Positions 41,191-50,797 of a DNA stretch of 64,000 bases are shown here, piece after piece (position 1 is the first letter of the stretch; each line of letters opens with the position of its first letter). The stretch spans positions 1,007,143 to 1,071,142 of the forward strand of contig NZ_JAPVBG010000001.1 of the NCBI RefSeq assembly GCF_026967805.1. Reading direction: 5' to 3'. The notes below the pieces were generated by a model, which ran no database searches, had not been told where the DNA came from, and saw nothing but the letters and a program-made list of their open reading frames with translations. Position numbers and translations under genes: made by a program. Source of the stretch: Blastococcus sp. VKM Ac-2987 (GTDB lineage: Bacteria; Actinomycetota; Actinomycetes; Mycobacteriales; Geodermatophilaceae).

Positions 41191-42425
41191 CCGGCCGGCT
41201 GGACCGGCTGCTGGGGGCCCGCATCCCGGACCCGCCCGAGGGCCTGCGCCGCGGCCCCTTCCGCGCCGGCGCCTTCCCCAGCCCGCTGCACTCCGAGCGC
41301 CGCTCGGCGCGGGTGGGGGTGTGGCTGGGCCTGGCCTTCCTGGTGTGCTTCCTGACCGGGCTGGTCAGCGACCTCATCCAGTCGGGGCCGGAGTGGTTCT
41401 ACTGGCCGTCGTCCCCGGTCTGGCTCTACGGCCTGACGCAAGGCCTGCACGTGGCCACCGGGCTGGCGGCGATCCCGCTGCTGCTGGTGAAGCTCTGGAC
41501 GGTCTACCCGCTGCTCTTCGAGTGGCCGCCGGCCGGGTCGCTCGCCCGGCTGGTGAGCCGGCTGTCGATCCTGCTGCTGGTCGGCACGGCGGCCATGCAG
41601 CTGGTCACCGGGCTGATCAACATCGCGCAGTGGTACCCGTTCGGCTTCTTCTTCCCGGTCGCGCACTACTGGACCGGCTGGATCGCCATCGGCGCCGTCG
41701 CGGTGCACGTCGGGGCGAAGGCCCCGGAGATCCGGCGCGGCCTGGCCCGTCGCGGGTCACCCGGGGCCACGGCCGGGCTGGCACCGGAGCAGGCCGCGGA
41801 GCTGGCGGCCGCGGACGCCGCCGAGGAGGAGGGCGCGATCGGCCGCCGCGCGTTCGTCCTCGCCGCCGGGCTGGGCGTCGGCGCGGTGACCGTCACCACC
41901 CTGGGGCAGTCGGTCTCCGCGCTGGCCCCGGTGTCCCTGCTCGCGCCCCGGCTGCCCACGGTCGGGCCGCAGGGCCTGCCGGTCAACCAGACGGCCGCCG
42001 CCGCCCGGGTGCGGGAGACCGCCACCGATCCCGGGTACCGGCTGGTCGTCGACGGCCCCCGCCGGCTGGAGCTCTCCCTGGCCGACCTGGCGCGGCGGCC
42101 GCAGCACACCGAGACCCTGCCGATCACCTGCGTGGAGGGCTGGAGCGCCTCCGGCCGGTGGACCGGCGTCCGCCTCGCCGACCTGCTCGAGGAGGCCGGC
42201 CTCCCCCGCGGCACCGAGGTGGTCGTCGAGTCGCTGCAGACCGGCGGGCTGTACCGCACCAGCGTGGTGGCCCCGCCGCACGCCGCCGATCCGCGCACGC
42301 TGCTGGCCCTGCAGCTCCGCGGCGAGCCGCTGGCCCTCGACCACGGCTACCCGGTGCGGCTGATCGCCCCGAACCGGCCGGGTGCCATGCAGACGAAGTG
42401 GCTGACCCTGGTGCGGCCGGCATGA
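41187..42425 (+). CDS. Membrane molybdopterin oxidoreductase (b561-like region fused to sulfite-oxidase domain)
   Basis: A 412-residue fusion. Residues about 42-180 have four membrane helices with His88, His160 and His174 that may bind heme, as in cytochrome b561-like proteins. A second segment with a Tat-like 'GRRAFVLAAGLGVGAV' (about 219-235) leads into a sulfite-oxidase-type Mo-cofactor domain from about 265. There 'ITCVEGWSASGRWTGVRLADLL' provides the Mo-ligand Cys315. It probably oxidises or reduces a substrate outside the membrane and passes electrons to heme or quinone. It is translationally coupled to DUF2064 upstream and a small membrane protein downstream. The substrate is unknown. 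Confidence 0.85.
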   Translation: MTGRLDRLLGARIPDPPEGLRRGPFRAGAFPSPLHSERRSARVGVWLGLAFLVCFLTGLVSDLIQSGPEWFYWPSSPVWLYGLTQGLHVATGLAAIPLLLVKLWTVYPLLFEWPPAGSLARLVSRLSILLLVGTAAMQLVTGLINIAQWYPFGFFFPVAHYWTGWIAIGAVAVHVGAKAPEIRRGLARRGSPGATAGLAPEQAAELAAADAAEEEGAIGRRAFVLAAGLGVGAVTVTTLGQSVSALAPVSLLAPRLPTVGPQGLPVNQTAAAARVRETATDPGYRLVVDGPRRLELSLADLARRPQHTETLPITCVEGWSASGRWTGVRLADLLEEAGLPRGTEVVVESLQTGGLYRTSVVAPPHAADPRTLLALQLRGEPLALDHGYPVRLIAPNRPGAMQTKWLTLVRPA

Positions 42426-42931
42426 GCACCGGCATCTCGCGGGACGACCGCGCGGCCCGCCGGGTCGGCCGGGGGGATGCCTACGCCTCCGATCCCGCCC
42501 GCCCGCTGGCCTCGGCCGCCCGGCCCTGGTGGCGGTGGCTGTTCCTGGTCCCGGGCCTGGCCGCCGTCGGCTGGGGGGTCGTCGGGCTGCTCGGCGCGAG
42601 CGACCGGGTGCCGCTGTCGGGGTGGGCGCCGTGGTTCCTCGGCAGCGCGCTGCTGCACGACGTCGTCATCGCCCCGCTGGTCCTCCTCGGCGGCGCCGTG
42701 CTGACCCGCCTGCTGCCGCGGCCGGCCCGGGCGCCGATCGCGGTCGGGCTGGTGGTGAGCGGGATGCTGACCCTGGTGGCCCTGCCCTTCGTGCTCGACC
42801 CGGGGAACGTGCCGGAGCCGGGGTTCCTGCCGCAGGCCTACGCCCGGAACCTGCTGCTGCTCGTCGCCGGCGTCCTCGCCGCCTCCACGGTCTGGGCCGT
42901 CGTGCGGACGCGCCGGGCACCCCGCGGCTGA
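42422..42931 (+). CDS. Hypothetical four-helix membrane protein
   Basis: A 169-residue protein with a charged N-terminal 35 residues and four predicted helices ('WLFLVPGLAAVGWGVVGLLG', 'WFLGSALLHDVVIAPLVLLGGAVL', 'PIAVGLVVSGMLTLVALPFVL', 'LLLLVAGVLAASTVWAV'). I do not recognise a family. The ATG overlaps the stop of the molybdopterin oxidoreductase (ATGA), so it is likely a partner of that enzyme, perhaps an assembly or electron-transfer subunit; that is inference. Confidence 0.75.
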   Translation: MSTGISRDDRAARRVGRGDAYASDPARPLASAARPWWRWLFLVPGLAAVGWGVVGLLGASDRVPLSGWAPWFLGSALLHDVVIAPLVLLGGAVLTRLLPRPARAPIAVGLVVSGMLTLVALPFVLDPGNVPEPGFLPQAYARNLLLLVAGVLAASTVWAVVRTRRAPRG

Positions 42932-42952
42932 CCGGGGCGCTACCGTCCGCCG

Positions 42953-44455
42953 GTGGCCGTCCGCACCGCTCCCCACGCGCCCACCCCCGAGCGGCCGGCG
43001 CTGCACCGGGGGCCGCTGCTCGCCCTCGCCGCGGGCGTGGCCGCGCTGCTGCTGGCCCTGGCCGGGCGCTACGGCTACCACCGCGACGAGCTCTACTTCC
43101 TCCGCGCCGGCCGCGAAGCCGCCCTCGGCTACGTCGACCAGCCGCCGTTCACCCCGCTGCTGGCCGCCGCGCTGGACGCCCTCGCCCCGGGCTCCCTGAC
43201 CGTGCTGCGGCTGCCGTCGGCGCTGGCGGCCGGAGCGGTGGTCGTGCTCACCGGCCTGATCGCGCGCGAGTTCGGCGGCGGCCGGGGTGCGCAGCTGTTC
43301 GCGGCCGCCTGCACGGCGGTCTCGTCGATCCTGCTGGCCGTCGGCCACCTGCTCTCCACGACGACGTTCGACCTGCTGTTCTGGGCGCTGCTGTCGTGGC
43401 TGCTCGTGCGGGCGCTGCGCGACGGCGGCGCTAGCTGGCTGGTTCCCGGCCTGGTCGCCGGGCTGGCGCTGCAGAACAAGGTGCAGCCGGCGTTCCTGCT
43501 GGCGGCCGTGGTGCTCGGCCTGGTGCTGGTCGGCCCCCGGTCGGTGTTCCGCTCGCCGTGGCCGTGGGCCGGCGGCGCGGTCGCGCTGGCGGTCTGGGCG
43601 CCCAACCTGGTCTGGCAGGCCGCGCACGGCTGGCCGCAGCTGGCGCTGGCCGAGGCGATCGCCGCGGGCGGCTCGGGCACGAGCGAGCCCTGGTACCTCT
43701 TCCTGCCCTTCCAGCTCGTGCTGGTCAGCCCGGTGCTCTTCCCGGTCTGGATGGCCGGGTGGTGGCGGCTGCTGCGCGATCCCGCGCTGGCGACGTGGCG
43801 CTGCTTCGCCGTCGCCTACGCCGTCCTGGCCGTGCTGTTCCTCGTCACCGGCGGCAAGCCGTACTACCTGGCCGGTCTGTACCCGCTGCTGCTGGCGGCC
43901 GGTGCCGACCCGGCGCTGGCCTGGGCCCGCCGGGGCGGCGCCCGGGCCCGGCGCACCCTCGTCCCGGCGCTGGCCCTGAGCCTGGCCGCCGGCGCCGTCC
44001 TCATGCTGCCGGTGCTGCCGGCCCGCTGGCTGCCGGCCACGCCCGTGCCGGCGGTCAACTACGACGCCGGGGAGACCGTGGGCTGGCCGCGGTTCGCCGC
44101 CGCCGTGGAGCGGGCACGGGCCGGGCTGCCCGCCGGGGCGGAGGTCGTCGTCCTCACCGGGAACTACGGGCAGGCCGGCGCCGTCGACCGGTTCGCCCCC
44201 GCCCTGGGCCCGGCCTACAGCGGGCACAACTCGTACTGGACCTGGGGTCCGCCACCCGAGGGCGCCGGCGCCGCCGTGGTGGTCGGCCTGGCACCGCAGG
44301 ACCTGGCCCGCTGGTTCGGCGACGTCCGGCCGGCCGGCCGCATCGACAACGGGGTGGGGCTGGACAACGACGAGCAGGGCCGCACGGTCTGGCTGGCCAC
44401 CGACCGGCGGCTGCCGTGGTCGGAGATCTGGCCGCAGCTGCGCCGGCTGGGCTGA
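42953..44455 (+). CDS. GT39-family (PMT_2) membrane glycosyltransferase
   Basis: A 500-residue polytopic enzyme. It opens with 'RYGYHRDELYFLRAGREAALGYVDQPPFTPLLAA', the first extracytoplasmic loop of PMT_2/ArnT-like proteins with its acidic catalytic region. The series of helices that follows includes 'QNKVQPAFLLAAVVLGLVLV'. A soluble C-terminal domain occupies about the last 130 residues. Such enzymes move a sugar from a polyprenyl phosphate to an acceptor outside the cell. GTG 42953 has TACCGT 6 nt upstream, so it may have its own leaderless transcript although it follows the cluster by 21 bp. Its stop abuts the stop of the convergent EamA gene with no gap. Confidence 0.87.
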   Translation: MAVRTAPHAPTPERPALHRGPLLALAAGVAALLLALAGRYGYHRDELYFLRAGREAALGYVDQPPFTPLLAAALDALAPGSLTVLRLPSALAAGAVVVLTGLIAREFGGGRGAQLFAAACTAVSSILLAVGHLLSTTTFDLLFWALLSWLLVRALRDGGASWLVPGLVAGLALQNKVQPAFLLAAVVLGLVLVGPRSVFRSPWPWAGGAVALAVWAPNLVWQAAHGWPQLALAEAIAAGGSGTSEPWYLFLPFQLVLVSPVLFPVWMAGWWRLLRDPALATWRCFAVAYAVLAVLFLVTGGKPYYLAGLYPLLLAAGADPALAWARRGGARARRTLVPALALSLAAGAVLMLPVLPARWLPATPVPAVNYDAGETVGWPRFAAAVERARAGLPAGAEVVVLTGNYGQAGAVDRFAPALGPAYSGHNSYWTWGPPPEGAGAAVVVGLAPQDLARWFGDVRPAGRIDNGVGLDNDEQGRTVWLATDRRLPWSEIWPQLRRLG

Positions 44456-45358
44456 CTAGCGCGCGGAGGAGTCGACGGCCGCGACGCTCGGCTCCGGCCC
44501 GGCGGCGCTGCGCCGGGTGGCGAGGACGCAGCCGAGCAGCACCAGCGGGAGCCCGAGGGCCAGGCCGAGGGTGAACGGCTCGCCGAGCAGCCAGACGCCG
44601 AGGAGCACGGCGACCGCCGGGTTGACGAAGGTGATCACCAGCGCCCGCTGCGGGCCCACCTCCCGGATCAGCGCGAAGAAAAGCGCCAGCGCGACGGCGG
44701 TGCAGAGCACGCCCAGCCCGAGCAGGGACAGCAGTGCCTCCGACGGCGCGGCGGCCACCTGCCCCAGCCGCGGCACCGCGAACGGCGCGTAGACCGCCGC
44801 GGTGACGACCAGGGCGACCGAGGCGGCGGCCACGCCCGGCACCTCGGGCAGCGCGCGGCTGACCACCAGCGGTGCGGTCGCGTACCCCACGACCACGAGG
44901 GCGACGGCGGCGACCGGCAGGAGCCCGGCACCCCCGGCGTCCAGGCCCAGGAGGACGGCGATGCCGACGACGCCGATCCCCATCCCGAGGAGCCGCAGCG
45001 GGGTCAGCCGCTCCTCCTCCCCGGCCAGCCGGGCGGCGAGCGCGGCCACGAACGGCACCCCCGCCACCAGCAGACCGGTGAGCGAGCTGGACAGGGTCTG
45101 CTCGGCGTAGGACAGCAGCAGCCACGGTGCGGTCATCTCCAGAACCGTGAACAGCAGCAGCGGCCGCCAGTGCCGCAGCGCCGGGCGCAGCTGCCCCCGG
45201 GTGATCGTCCACGGCAGCAGCAGGGCGGCGCCGACGACGCAGCGGGCGAAGACGACCGAGACCGGGGACACCTCGCCGACGGCCACCTTGATCAGCAGGT
45301 AGGGCACGCCCCAGATCACCGACATGGCGACGAACAGCGCCCAGCCCCGCCGGCTCAC
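44456..45358 (-). CDS. EamA-family transporter
   Basis: A 300-residue ten-helix protein of the drug/metabolite transporter superfamily. It begins 'RGWALFVAMSVIWGVPYLLIKVAVGEVSPVSVVFARCVVGAALLLP' and contains 'VITFVNPAVAVLLGVWLLGEPFTLGLALGLPLVLLGCVLA' in the second repeat, the typical EamA end. The C-terminus is a short polar tail. It is the last gene of the dapE-LOG-DivIVA-SRPBCC-EamA run on this strand, 13 bp after the SRPBCC gene. The substrate is unknown. It is not closely similar to the EamA protein at 5050-5973. Confidence 0.87.
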   Translation of the reverse strand: MSRRGWALFVAMSVIWGVPYLLIKVAVGEVSPVSVVFARCVVGAALLLPWTITRGQLRPALRHWRPLLLFTVLEMTAPWLLLSYAEQTLSSSLTGLLVAGVPFVAALAARLAGEEERLTPLRLLGMGIGVVGIAVLLGLDAGGAGLLPVAAVALVVVGYATAPLVVSRALPEVPGVAAASVALVVTAAVYAPFAVPRLGQVAAAPSEALLSLLGLGVLCTAVALALFFALIREVGPQRALVITFVNPAVAVLLGVWLLGEPFTLGLALGLPLVLLGCVLATRRSAAGPEPSVAAVDSSAR

Positions 45359-45371
45359 GAGCCGCAGCCGG

Positions 45372-45824
45372 TCAGAAGGTGCGCGCGAACGCGGCGAAGC
45401 GCTTCAGCGACAGGCGGATGCCCACGAGCGCGAACGGCCGGGCCAGCACCCAGCCGACCCGTCCCAGCAGCCCGAAGGGCAGGTCGAGCCGCTCGGTCCA
45501 CACGAAGGTGCTGTGCTCCCCGCGCGGCTCGATCTCGAAGATGCCGGGGCCGCGCACCAACCGCCCGGTGTGCTCGACCTCCACCCGCCGCGGCGGGTCC
45601 CACGCGGTGATCACCATGGTGTCGAGCAGCCCGACGTGCCGGCCGCCGGGCAGTGGCAGCCCCGTGCGCGCGGCCAGCCGGCCACCGACGCCCTGCGCCG
45701 GCCCGGAGACGGTCCGCACGTCCGTCGCGAGCATCCACTCGCCCTGGCGGGTCCACGCGGTCAGCGCGGCCCACACCCGCTCGGGTGGCGCCGCGACCTC
45801 GATCCGCTCGACCAGCTCAGGCAT
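45372..45824 (-). CDS. SRPBCC-family protein
   Basis: A 150-residue START/SRPBCC-like fold beginning 'ELVERIEVAAPPERVWAALTAWTRQGEWM' and ending with the long C-terminal helix ('LARPFALVGIRLSLKRFAAFA'). These proteins bind hydrophobic ligands in a cavity; the role here is unknown. ATG 45824 overlaps the DivIVA-like gene by 8 nt. Confidence 0.85.
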   Translation of the reverse strand: MPELVERIEVAAPPERVWAALTAWTRQGEWMLATDVRTVSGPAQGVGGRLAARTGLPLPGGRHVGLLDTMVITAWDPPRRVEVEHTGRLVRGPGIFEIEPRGEHSTFVWTERLDLPFGLLGRVGWVLARPFALVGIRLSLKRFAAFARTF

Positions 45825-46185
45825 CCCGGGTCCCTTCTCCGTCGGACGACACGACCTCCGGGTCGGTCGGCAGCTCCTCGCGGGCGTGCGCGGCCAGCTC
45901 GGCCCGCAGCGCCGCGATCTGCGCGTCGCGCTCGTCCAGGGTCAGCGCCAGCTGGTCGATCAGCCAGTCGACCTCGGCCATCCGGTAGCCGCGGAGGGTG
46001 ACCGCGATCCGCAGCGCCCGGAGGTCGTCGGACACCACCGGGCGGTCGTCGGGCAGGTGCACCGGCGAGCGGTCCGGCTCGGCCGGGGGCTGGGTCTCCC
46101 CCCGGCCGAGCAGCAGCGACGCCACCACGAACAGCACCCCGCCGACCAGCAGGACGGCGACGACGAAGACGACGAAGGAGAGCAC
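45817..46185 (-). CDS. DivIVA-domain membrane-anchored protein
   Basis: A 122-residue protein with one N-terminal membrane helix ('LSFVVFVVAVLLVGGVLFVVASLLLG'), a linker of about 25 residues, then a DivIVA-like segment ('ALRIAVTLRGYRMAEVDWLIDQLALTLDERDAQIAALRAELAAH') with coiled-coil character. DivIVA proteins mark curved membranes and poles. This short anchored form is found near dapE and tagI in other actinobacteria, as I recall (Rv1209 in M. tuberculosis). GTG 46185 starts 1 nt after the LOG gene stop. Confidence 0.8.
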   Translation of the reverse strand: MLSFVVFVVAVLLVGGVLFVVASLLLGRGETQPPAEPDRSPVHLPDDRPVVSDDLRALRIAVTLRGYRMAEVDWLIDQLALTLDERDAQIAALRAELAAHAREELPTDPEVVSSDGEGTRDA

Positions 46186-46186
46186 C

Positions 46187-47013
<827 letters not shown>

Positions 47014-47017
<4 letters not shown>

Positions 47018-48141
47018 GCCTCGCTCCTCGTGACGGGGGTTCCGGACAGGTAGGCGGTCAGCGCGTCCTCCGCCGGCTGGAGCCGGTCGACCCGGACGTG
47101 CTCCTCGCGGGTGTGCGCCAGCTGCGGATCACCCGGGCCGTAGTTGATCGCGGGGATGCCGAAGGCGGCGAACCGGGCGACGTCGGTCCAGCCGAGCTTG
47201 GCCCGCGCCGGGCGGCCGACGGCCGCGACGAAGGCGGCGGCGGCCGGCTCGGCCAGCCCCGGCAGCGCTCCCCCGGAGTGGTCGACGACGGTCAGCGTGG
47301 CGCCGGCGGCGATCGCCTCGGCGAAGACCTCGCGCACGTGCGCCTCGGCGGCGTCCTCGTCCCGGTCGGGCGCGTAGCGGAAGTTGACCGTGAGGGTGGC
47401 CTCGTCGGGGATCACGTTGCCCGCGACCCCGCCGGCGATGCCCACGGCGTTGAGCCCCTCGCGGTAGGCGCAGCCGTCGATCTCCACCTCCCGGGCCCGG
47501 TAGGCCGCCAGCGTGGCCAGCGCGCCGGCGAGCCCGTGGACCGCGTTCTCCCCGAGCCAGCTGCGGGCGCTGTGCGCCCGGCGGCCCGTCGTCGCCAGCA
47601 CCGCGCGCAGCGTGCCCTGGCAGCCCGCCTCGATCTCGCCGTCGGTCGGCTCCAGCAGGATCGCCAGGTCGCCGTAGAGCCAGCCGCGCCGCTCGCGGGC
47701 GACCCGGCCGAGGCCGTTCTTGACCGCCTCGACCTCCTCGTTGTCGTAGAAGACGAACGTCAGGTCGTGCGCCGGCTGCGCGCCCGGGATACCGAAGCGG
47801 CCGGCCAGCCGCAGCATCACCGCGTCCCCGGCCTTCATGTCGCTGGTCCCGCAGCCGTAGAGCCGGCCGGTGGCCGCGTCCAGCCGGCTGGGCAGGTTGT
47901 CGGCGATCGGCACGGTGTCCAGGTGACCGGCGAGGACCACGCGGGTCGGCAGACCCAGGTTCGTCCGGGCCAGCACCGCGTCGCCGACCCGCTCCACCTC
48001 CAGGCCGCCGAGGCCGCGCAGGGCGGACTCGACCGCGTCGGCCAGCGCGGTCTCGCTGCCGGACACCGAGGGGGCGTCGACCAGGGCCCGGGTCAGCGCG
48101 AGGACGTCGGCGGACAGGTCCAGCGGCGGCAGGGTGCTCAC
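47014..48141 (-). CDS. dapE: Succinyl-diaminopimelate desuccinylase
   Basis: A 375-residue M20 zinc peptidase that converts N-succinyl-LL-diaminopimelate to LL-diaminopimelate for lysine and peptidoglycan. Metal sites are seen in '[18 protein letters not shown]', '[17 protein letters not shown]' and '[19 protein letters not shown]', with '[21 protein letters not shown]' near the C-terminus. It is the lead gene of a five-gene run. GTG 48141 has TAGGCT 8 nt upstream. It is divergent from dapD, the enzyme two steps earlier in the same pathway. Confidence 0.94.
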
Positions 48142-48149
48142 GACGAGGC

Positions 48150-48207
48150 AGCCTAGGGCCCGCACCGCGGCCCGGCCGCCGCGGCGCGGGCAGCCGCTCG
48201 GTAGCGT
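48150..48207. promoter_or_regulatory. Divergent dapE/dapD promoters
   Basis: Minus-strand TAGGCT (48155-48150) sits 8 nt before dapE. Plus-strand TAGCGT (48202-48207) sits 7 nt before dapD. Both suggest leaderless transcripts from a 73-bp intergenic region, allowing joint control of the two lysine genes. Confidence 0.5.
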
Positions 48208-48214
48208 TCCGGCC

Positions 48215-49195
48215 GTGACCGACGCAGCGTCCGCTCCCGTCTCAGCCGTAGCCGCCGGTCTGGCGACCGTCACCCCGTCCGGCACCGTGCTGGACACCTG
48301 GTACCCCGAACCCCGGTTGGGTGCGCCCGCCGGTGCGGCGACCGGGACCACCCGGCTGGGAGCGCTCGAGCTCTCCGGCGAGCTCGGCCCCGACTACGGC
48401 GGCCTGGTGCGCCGCGACGAGGCCCGCGGCGTCGAGGTCATCGCCGTCCGCACGGTCATCGCCGACCTCGCCGCGCCGCCGGTGGACACCCACGACGTCT
48501 GGCTCCGGCTGCACCTGCTCTCCCACCGGCTGATCCGGCCGCACGGCGCGGACATGACCGGCGTCTTCGGCCTGCTCACCAACGTGGCGTGGACCAGCGC
48601 GGGCCCGGTGGAGGCCGCCGGCTTCAACGCCCACCGCCTGCGCGCCGCCGTCGGCCACCTCACCGTCTTCGGCGTGGACAAGTTCCCGCGGATGGTCGAC
48701 TACGTCATCCCCTCCGGCGTGCGGATCGCCGACGGCGACCGGGTGCGCCTGGGCGCCCACCTGGCCGAGGGCACCACGGTCATGCACGAGGGCTTCGTCA
48801 ACTACAACGCCGGCACGCTCGGCCCGTCCATGGTGGAGGGCCGGATCAGCGCCGGCGTCGTCGTGGGCGCCGACAGCGACATCGGCGGCAGCGCGTCGAT
48901 CATGGGCACCCTCTCCGGCGGCGGCACCCAGGTGATCTCGATCGGCAGCGGCTGCCTCCTGGGCGCCAACGCCGGCGTCGGCATCTCCCTCGGCGACGGC
49001 TGCGTCGTCGAGGCCGGGTGCTACGTGACCGCCGGCTCCCGCGTCACCCTCCCGGACGGCTCCGCGGTCAAGGCCAAGGAGCTCTCCGGCCGCAACGGGC
49101 TGCTGTTCCGGCGCAACAGCATCAGCGGCGCGCTCGAGGCGCTCCCGCGCGACGGCGACTGGGGCACGCTCAACGCCGAGCTGCACGCCAACTGA
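48215..49195 (+). CDS. dapD: Tetrahydrodipicolinate N-succinyltransferase
   Basis: A 326-residue actinobacterial-type DapD. The N-terminal domain precedes a left-handed beta-helix of hexapeptide repeats ('[56 protein letters not shown]'). The C-terminal cap contains '[26 protein letters not shown]'. It transfers succinyl from succinyl-CoA to tetrahydrodipicolinate. GTG 48215 is chosen from the -10 box 7 nt upstream and the homology start. Confidence 0.94.
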   Translation: MTDAASAPVSAVAAGLATVTPSGTVLDTWYPEPRLGAPAGAATGTTRLGALELSGELGPDYGGLVRRDEARGVEVIAVRTVIADLAAPPVDTHDVWLRLHLLSHRLIRPHGADMTGVFGLLTNVAWTSAGPVEAAGFNAHRLRAAVGHLTVFGVDKFPRMVDYVIPSGVRIADGDRVRLGAHLAEGTTVMHEGFVNYNAGTLGPSMVEGRISAGVVVGADSDIGGSASIMGTLSGGGTQVISIGSGCLLGANAGVGISLGDGCVVEAGCYVTAGSRVTLPDGSAVKAKELSGRNGLLFRRNSISGALEALPRDGDWGTLNAELHAN

Positions 49196-49265
49196 GCGGC
49201 GCACCGCCGGGGTGACCTCGCCGCGTCCCGGCGATGCCGCGAACGGCACCTACAGTCGGTAGGCG

Positions 49266-49970
49266 ATGACCAGCCCCCGTACCGCGGCGCACGCCGCCGC
49301 CGCGCGGGCGGGCACCACCACCCGGTCCCGGCCACCCGCCCGGCGCGGCACCGCTCGCCGGACGCCGGCCCGCCGCACGCCGGCGCGCCGCCCGGCTCGC
49401 CGACCCGCCGCCCGACGGCCGGGACGGCGACGTCCCGGGACCGTCCCCGCGGTCGCCCGATGGTGGCCGGCGCTGCTGGTGGCCGCAGCTGTCTTCGCCG
49501 GCGTCGGCTGGGGTGCCGACCGCCACTGGGAGGCCCCCGCGAGCGGGACCTGCACCGTGCCCGACGGCTCGGTCACCGTGACCGCCGAGCAGGCCGGGAA
49601 CGCCGCGACGATCGCCCGGGTCGGCTGGGACCGCGGCCTGCCCGACCGCGCCGTCGTCATCGCCCTCGCCACCGCGCAGCAGGAGTCCCGGCTGCGGAAC
49701 CTCGACTACGGCGACCGGGACTCCCTCGGCCTGTTCCAGCAGCGCCCCTCCCAGGGCTGGGGCTCACCGGAGCAGGTGCGCGACCCGGTCTACGCCGCCG
49801 GCAAGTTCTACGACGGGCTGGTGACCGTCCCCGGCTGGGAGGCCGGCCGGCTCACCGAGATGGCCCAGGCCGTGCAGCGCTCCGGCTTCCCCGAGCTCTA
49901 CCAGCAGTGGGAGGGCATGGCGCAGCAGCTGACGGCGGCCCTGGCCGCGGGCACGCTCGACTGCTCCTGA
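49266..49970 (+). CDS. Membrane-anchored lytic-transglycosylase-like protein
   Basis: A 234-residue protein. Residues about 20-60 are an Arg/Ala/Pro low-complexity tail ('TARRTPARRTPARRPARRP'), then one membrane helix ('WWPALLVAAAVFAGVGWGA'). An extracytoplasmic domain follows, with 'VIALATAQQESRLRNLDYGDRDSLGLFQQRPSQGWG', the lysozyme-like fold with its Glu in 'QQES'. Such actinobacterial proteins are thought to act on peptidoglycan, but many are uncharacterised. TACAGT lies 9 nt before the ATG. Confidence 0.78.
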   Translation: MTSPRTAAHAAAARAGTTTRSRPPARRGTARRTPARRTPARRPARRPAARRPGRRRPGTVPAVARWWPALLVAAAVFAGVGWGADRHWEAPASGTCTVPDGSVTVTAEQAGNAATIARVGWDRGLPDRAVVIALATAQQESRLRNLDYGDRDSLGLFQQRPSQGWGSPEQVRDPVYAAGKFYDGLVTVPGWEAGRLTEMAQAVQRSGFPELYQQWEGMAQQLTAALAAGTLDCS

Positions 49971-49986
49971 ACCCGCCGCCGGGCGC

Positions 49987-50448
49987 TCACCCCGCCGGCG
50001 CGGCGATCAGCAGGGCCGCCGCGCCCGCGGCCGCGAGGGCCCGCACCGTGTTCCACCCGGTCCACCGGCGCACCCAGCCGGGCCAGTGGTCCGCGGTCCC
50101 GGCGGAGCCCGGCTCCAGCCGCGCCAGCGCGTCGTTGAGCGGCACGTTGGCCCCCACCGTCACCCCCAGGACGCCGAACACGTAGAGCGCCGCCGCCGCG
50201 AGCACCGCCGGCCGCCGGGCGCTGCCGAGCTCGGCTCCCGCGGCCGCCAGGCACAGCACCCCGGTGCCGAAGAGCAGGGCGAGGAACGCGGGGCGGATCG
50301 CCGTCCGGTTCACCGACTGCATCGCCGCAGCACCCGCGGCGGCGGGCAGCGCGGCCAGCGCCGGCATGACCATCAAGCTGAAGACGGCGAACGCCCCGGC
50401 CACCAGCCCGGAGCCCAGCGCCGCCGCGGCCACCACCACCTCGCGCAC
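49987..50448 (-). CDS. DUF1772-family membrane protein
   Basis: A 153-residue four-helix membrane protein with the DUF1772 (anthrone-oxygenase-like) pattern 'GSGLVAGAFAVFSLMVMPALAALP', 'RPAFLALLFGTGVLCL' and 'VTVGANVPLNDALARLEPG', and a C-terminal 'WNTVRALAAAGAAALLI'. The function is not known for most members. GTG 50448 begins 4 bp after the stop of the NmrA-like remnant, so it was likely the second gene of that operon. Confidence 0.82.
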   Translation of the reverse strand: MREVVVAAAALGSGLVAGAFAVFSLMVMPALAALPAAAGAAAMQSVNRTAIRPAFLALLFGTGVLCLAAAGAELGSARRPAVLAAAALYVFGVLGVTVGANVPLNDALARLEPGSAGTADHWPGWVRRWTGWNTVRALAAAGAAALLIAAPAG

Positions 50449-50452
50449 CGGG

Positions 50453-50716
50453 TCAGCTCCGCCCGGCCGGCGCGTGGCGCAGGTGCGCGGCGACATCGGC
50501 CGGCTCGCGGCCGAGCACCCGGCGGGCCCCGTCGGTGGTCGCGGTGTCGCGGCCGTCGAGCACCTCGGTGAACAGGTGCCGCATCACCTCCCGGACCTCG
50601 GCCGGCACGCCCTGGGCGGCCAGCCCCGCCAGGTGCTCCTCGACCGGCTCGGATCGGAAGCGGACCGGCCGGCCGGTCCCGGTACCGCCCGTCACCAGGA
50701 TCCCGCTCGTCGTCAT
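50453..50716 (-). pseudogene. NmrA-type NAD(P)-binding protein with internal deletion
   Basis: The 87-residue frame starts 'MTTSGILVTGGTGTG', the nucleotide-binding start of NmrA-like SDRs. It continues directly with 'RPVRFRSEPVEEHLAGLAAQGVPAEVREVMRHLFTEVLDG', which matches the C-terminal region of the same family ('AALLAAAGLPAEYVELLLELYAAVRAGR', from memory). About 190 residues between are missing, in frame. The product lacks most of the fold and is unlikely to function. The divergent AraC-type regulator at 50798 probably once controlled it. Confidence 0.7.
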
Positions 50717-50797
50717 GCGAGAAGCACAGCCGCAGCACCGTGAGACGGTCCATCGCCCGAGCGCCCGTTCGCATGCGCGAGCGTCTACGGTGCCGGC

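Noticed and set aside
49320-49430. Possible CRISPR-like or minisatellite array in the Arg/Ala/Pro-coding stretch
   Set aside because: The repeats are short, irregular, in frame and encode a basic low-complexity tail; there are no spacers.
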